DNA of 64,000 bases, from NCBI RefSeq assembly GCF_002215215.1, contig NZ_CP018632.1, positions 1,353,501-1,417,500 of the forward strand, written 5' to 3'. How positions within the stretch are numbered: the stretch's first letter is position 1; the number at the start of each line of letters is the position of its first letter. A program made the translations under genes and the position numbers. The notes beneath the pieces were generated by a model. It was not told the DNA's origin and searched no databases. It saw only the letters and a program-made list of their open reading frames with translations. Origin of the DNA: Granulosicoccus antarcticus IMCC3135. Lineage in GTDB: Bacteria; Pseudomonadota; Gammaproteobacteria; Granulosicoccales; Granulosicoccaceae. This document shows positions 62,368 through 64,000 of the stretch, one piece after another.

Positions 62368-63985
62368 ATTCTGACGTAGGGGTCAAGTCAGATGAGATCA
62401 CATTGGTTACAGAGGCAACCTGCTGGTCGATATCGGACAGTACGCTGCGCATCTGAGCTGTCATTTCATCGGAAACAGCCTTGAGTTCGGGCAGGTACTT
62501 CGCATCGATAGGTTGAGCTGCCGGCAATTCAACCTTCAACGGGTCGATCTGCTTGCCATTAACGCGGAACTCATAGTGCAGGTGGGTGCCAGTTACTCGT
62601 CCGGTTTTGCCGACATAGCCAATGACATCACCTTGCTTGACTCTTTTGCCTGCAATGGACTTATCGGCGATTTTTGACATATGAGCGTATAGAGTGCTGA
62701 ATTTCTGGCCGTGCTGCAGAATGACGGTGTTGCCATAAGCACCGTTCTTGCCCGCTAGAGAGATTTTGCCGTCTGCTGTTGCATAGATCGGAGAGCCGTA
62801 AGGTGAGCCGTAGTCCACGCCGCGGTGCGCTCGAATCTGATGCAATATTGGATGCAGACGGTTGGGGTTGAATTTTGAGGTAATTCTGACGACATCAACG
62901 GGGTGACGCATGAAAGTGCGGCGTTTGGACTGACCGTCAGCCGAGTAATAGCCAGTTACGCCATCATCTGTCGTGAAGCGGATTGCACGATGAGTCTTGC
63001 CGCCTCTAATGAACTCGGCTGCCAGAATGTCACCATCACCGATATAGCTGCCGTCGCGGTACAGCCGGTCATACACCAGGCTGAACTGATCGCCTTTGCG
63101 AATATCCTTCGCAAAGTCGAGCTCCCACTGGAAAATATCAGCCAGTTCCATGATGGTGGACTGCTTCAGGTTGGCTTTTGCAGCGGCAAGATAAAGTGAT
63201 TGCTCGATCGTCCCAGAAGTGACGACCCGTTCCTTTTCCACCGGTAGGTCAATGGATGCAACCGCGAATCCATCGTCTGAGCGACGGATGGTAATGCGTT
63301 TGTCGTCGCCGACTCGAGTGCGTAAATCGTGAAATTCGCCATCAGCCGTTTGCGTTATTTCCAGCTCCTGACCAATAGCCAGGCTCGACAGGTTTTCTTT
63401 GACTAGCTCATCCGTCAGCAATTTAGGCATCTGGTCAATGGCCACGCCATGGACATTCAGAATGCCGGAAAGCGTATTGCCTGGTGCTACGGCCACGACT
63501 GTACGCAACGAGCCTTCAGGTGCATCGGCGTTATTACGCACAGCGGCTAGAGAAGGGTGATCAACCAGAGGTGATACGGTGACTGTGGTGGTTGAATCTG
63601 GCTCTTCCACCAAGGGATCCAGGTCTTCAATGGTCAAACCCGGCAGGTCCAAGCCCTGCGGGGTGCCCGATGTGAATGCAGAGTCACTTTGTAGAGGTGT
63701 GGTAGTTTCATCACTGGATGCCGCACTCAGAGTGTCAGGCTTTGTAGCATTTGCCGTATCTTTTGTGAAGTGGGCAGCGAGAGCGTCTACAGCGTCATCA
63801 AAGAAAAATGTGGTGACGGGCATGCTCGCAAGAACAACCTTGGGTGCAGGTCCGGTAGGTTGAGCGTCGGTATTGAGTGTTGTCCATGCAATGCCGCCGA
63901 GTACGAATGCCATGGCTGTTGAAAGCTTGGCAGTGTGGCTCAAACGAAAACGGGGAGGTGGGGCTTTGACAGAATTGATGCGCAC
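62366..63985 (-). CDS. M23 family murein peptidase (OapA/LysM-like N-terminus)
   Basis: Cell-wall endopeptidase anchored in the inner membrane, 539 residues. An N-terminal helix (LSTAMAFVLGGIAWTTLN) is followed by an Asp/Thr-rich linker, an OapA/LysM-like region (VVAVAPGNTLSGILNVHGVA) and a C-terminal peptidase M23 domain. The zinc ligands are HRGVDYGSPYG (HxxxD) and THLHYEFRVNG (HxH). It matches the pseudomonad peptidase downstream of erpA and anmK. The start used is GTG 63985; the frame stays open to the window end, so the true start may be farther upstream. Confidence 0.9.
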   Translation of the reverse strand: MRINSVKAPPPRFRLSHTAKLSTAMAFVLGGIAWTTLNTDAQPTGPAPKVVLASMPVTTFFFDDAVDALAAHFTKDTANATKPDTLSAASSDETTTPLQSDSAFTSGTPQGLDLPGLTIEDLDPLVEEPDSTTTVTVSPLVDHPSLAAVRNNADAPEGSLRTVVAVAPGNTLSGILNVHGVAIDQMPKLLTDELVKENLSSLAIGQELEITQTADGEFHDLRTRVGDDKRITIRRSDDGFAVASIDLPVEKERVVTSGTIEQSLYLAAAKANLKQSTIMELADIFQWELDFAKDIRKGDQFSLVYDRLYRDGSYIGDGDILAAEFIRGGKTHRAIRFTTDDGVTGYYSADGQSKRRTFMRHPVDVVRITSKFNPNRLHPILHQIRAHRGVDYGSPYGSPIYATADGKISLAGKNGAYGNTVILQHGQKFSTLYAHMSKIADKSIAGKRVKQGDVIGYVGKTGRVTGTHLHYEFRVNGKQIDPLKVELPAAQPIDAKYLPELKAVSDEMTAQMRSVLSDIDQQVASVTNVISSDLTPTSE

Positions 63986-64000
63986 AGCGCCGGTCCTGCT

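Overview
The window reads as chromosomal DNA of a free-living, probably marine gammaproteobacterium. The evidence is pseudomonad-like gene order (yggS-pilT-pilU; pyrX-pyrB-pyrR-ruvX-yqgE-tonB-gshB-pilG-pilI-pilJ-chpA; argC-hypothetical-erpA-M23 peptidase), a type IV pilus chemosensory system, a GlyGly-CTERM protein, tripartite tricarboxylate (TTT) transporters and aerobic-type sulfatases. A relative of Granulosicoccus would fit, but that is a guess from gene content. No rRNA, tRNA, CRISPR array, integrase or phage gene was seen. Coding density is high and nearly every gene is intact.

Layout. 1-4.4 kb: transaldolase, YggS, PilT and PilU. 4.5-12.7 kb: a GHMP kinase with the galacturonokinase signature, translationally coupled to a sugar nucleotidyltransferase; a convergent GT47 (exostosin-type) glycosyltransferase; a secreted DUF5060 glycosidase-like protein; a kelch protein with a C-terminal GlyGly-CTERM-like anchor; a FucU mutarotase; thymidine kinase. 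12.7-16.1 kb: an operon behind a good Fur box, made of an unknown gene and a DUF2325 gene. The DUF2325 gene is split by a 1,018-bp IS200/IS605-type element whose tnpB is itself broken. 16.4-17.7 kb: an acetyltransferase and an AhpD-like protein. 18-24.4 kb: TTT transporter 1 (tctCBA), divergent from tctD-tctE and a periplasmic binding protein. 24.5-34.9 kb: a TIM-barrel glycosidase, then a six-gene minus-strand operon (sulfatase, tctC, tctB, tctA, second sulfatase, formylglycine-generating enzyme) divergent from an RpiR regulator and a cupin. 34.9-43.1 kb: a universal stress protein, cobyric acid synthase, 2-keto-3-deoxygluconate (KDG) kinase, and a ribose-type sugar ABC transporter divergent from a LacI-family regulator with a GntR-like operator. 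43.1-50.2 kb: an MFS carrier and the pyrimidine/housekeeping block. 50.3-57.6 kb: a reduced Pil-Chp operon. 57.7-64 kb: a beta-propeller lipoprotein, argC, a hypothetical gene, erpA and an M23 peptidase.

How the genes may work together. Seen against the pseudomonad order, pilTU and the pyrX-to-chpA block are separated by about 40 kb of mostly carbohydrate genes. Two themes recur there. One is desulfation and uptake: two sulfatases, the enzyme that activates them, a carboxylate-type transporter and a phosphosugar-type regulator. The other is uronic-acid or acidic-sugar use: a galacturonokinase-type kinase, KDG kinase and a sugar ABC system. A reasonable inference is that this region equips the cell to use sulfated, uronate-rich algal polysaccharide fragments, but no substrate can be read from sequence alone. 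The most unusual items are the sulfatase-FGE-TTT-RpiR operon with its paired palindromic operators, the bacterial galacturonokinase cassette, and the precisely resolvable insertion that has killed an iron-regulated gene.
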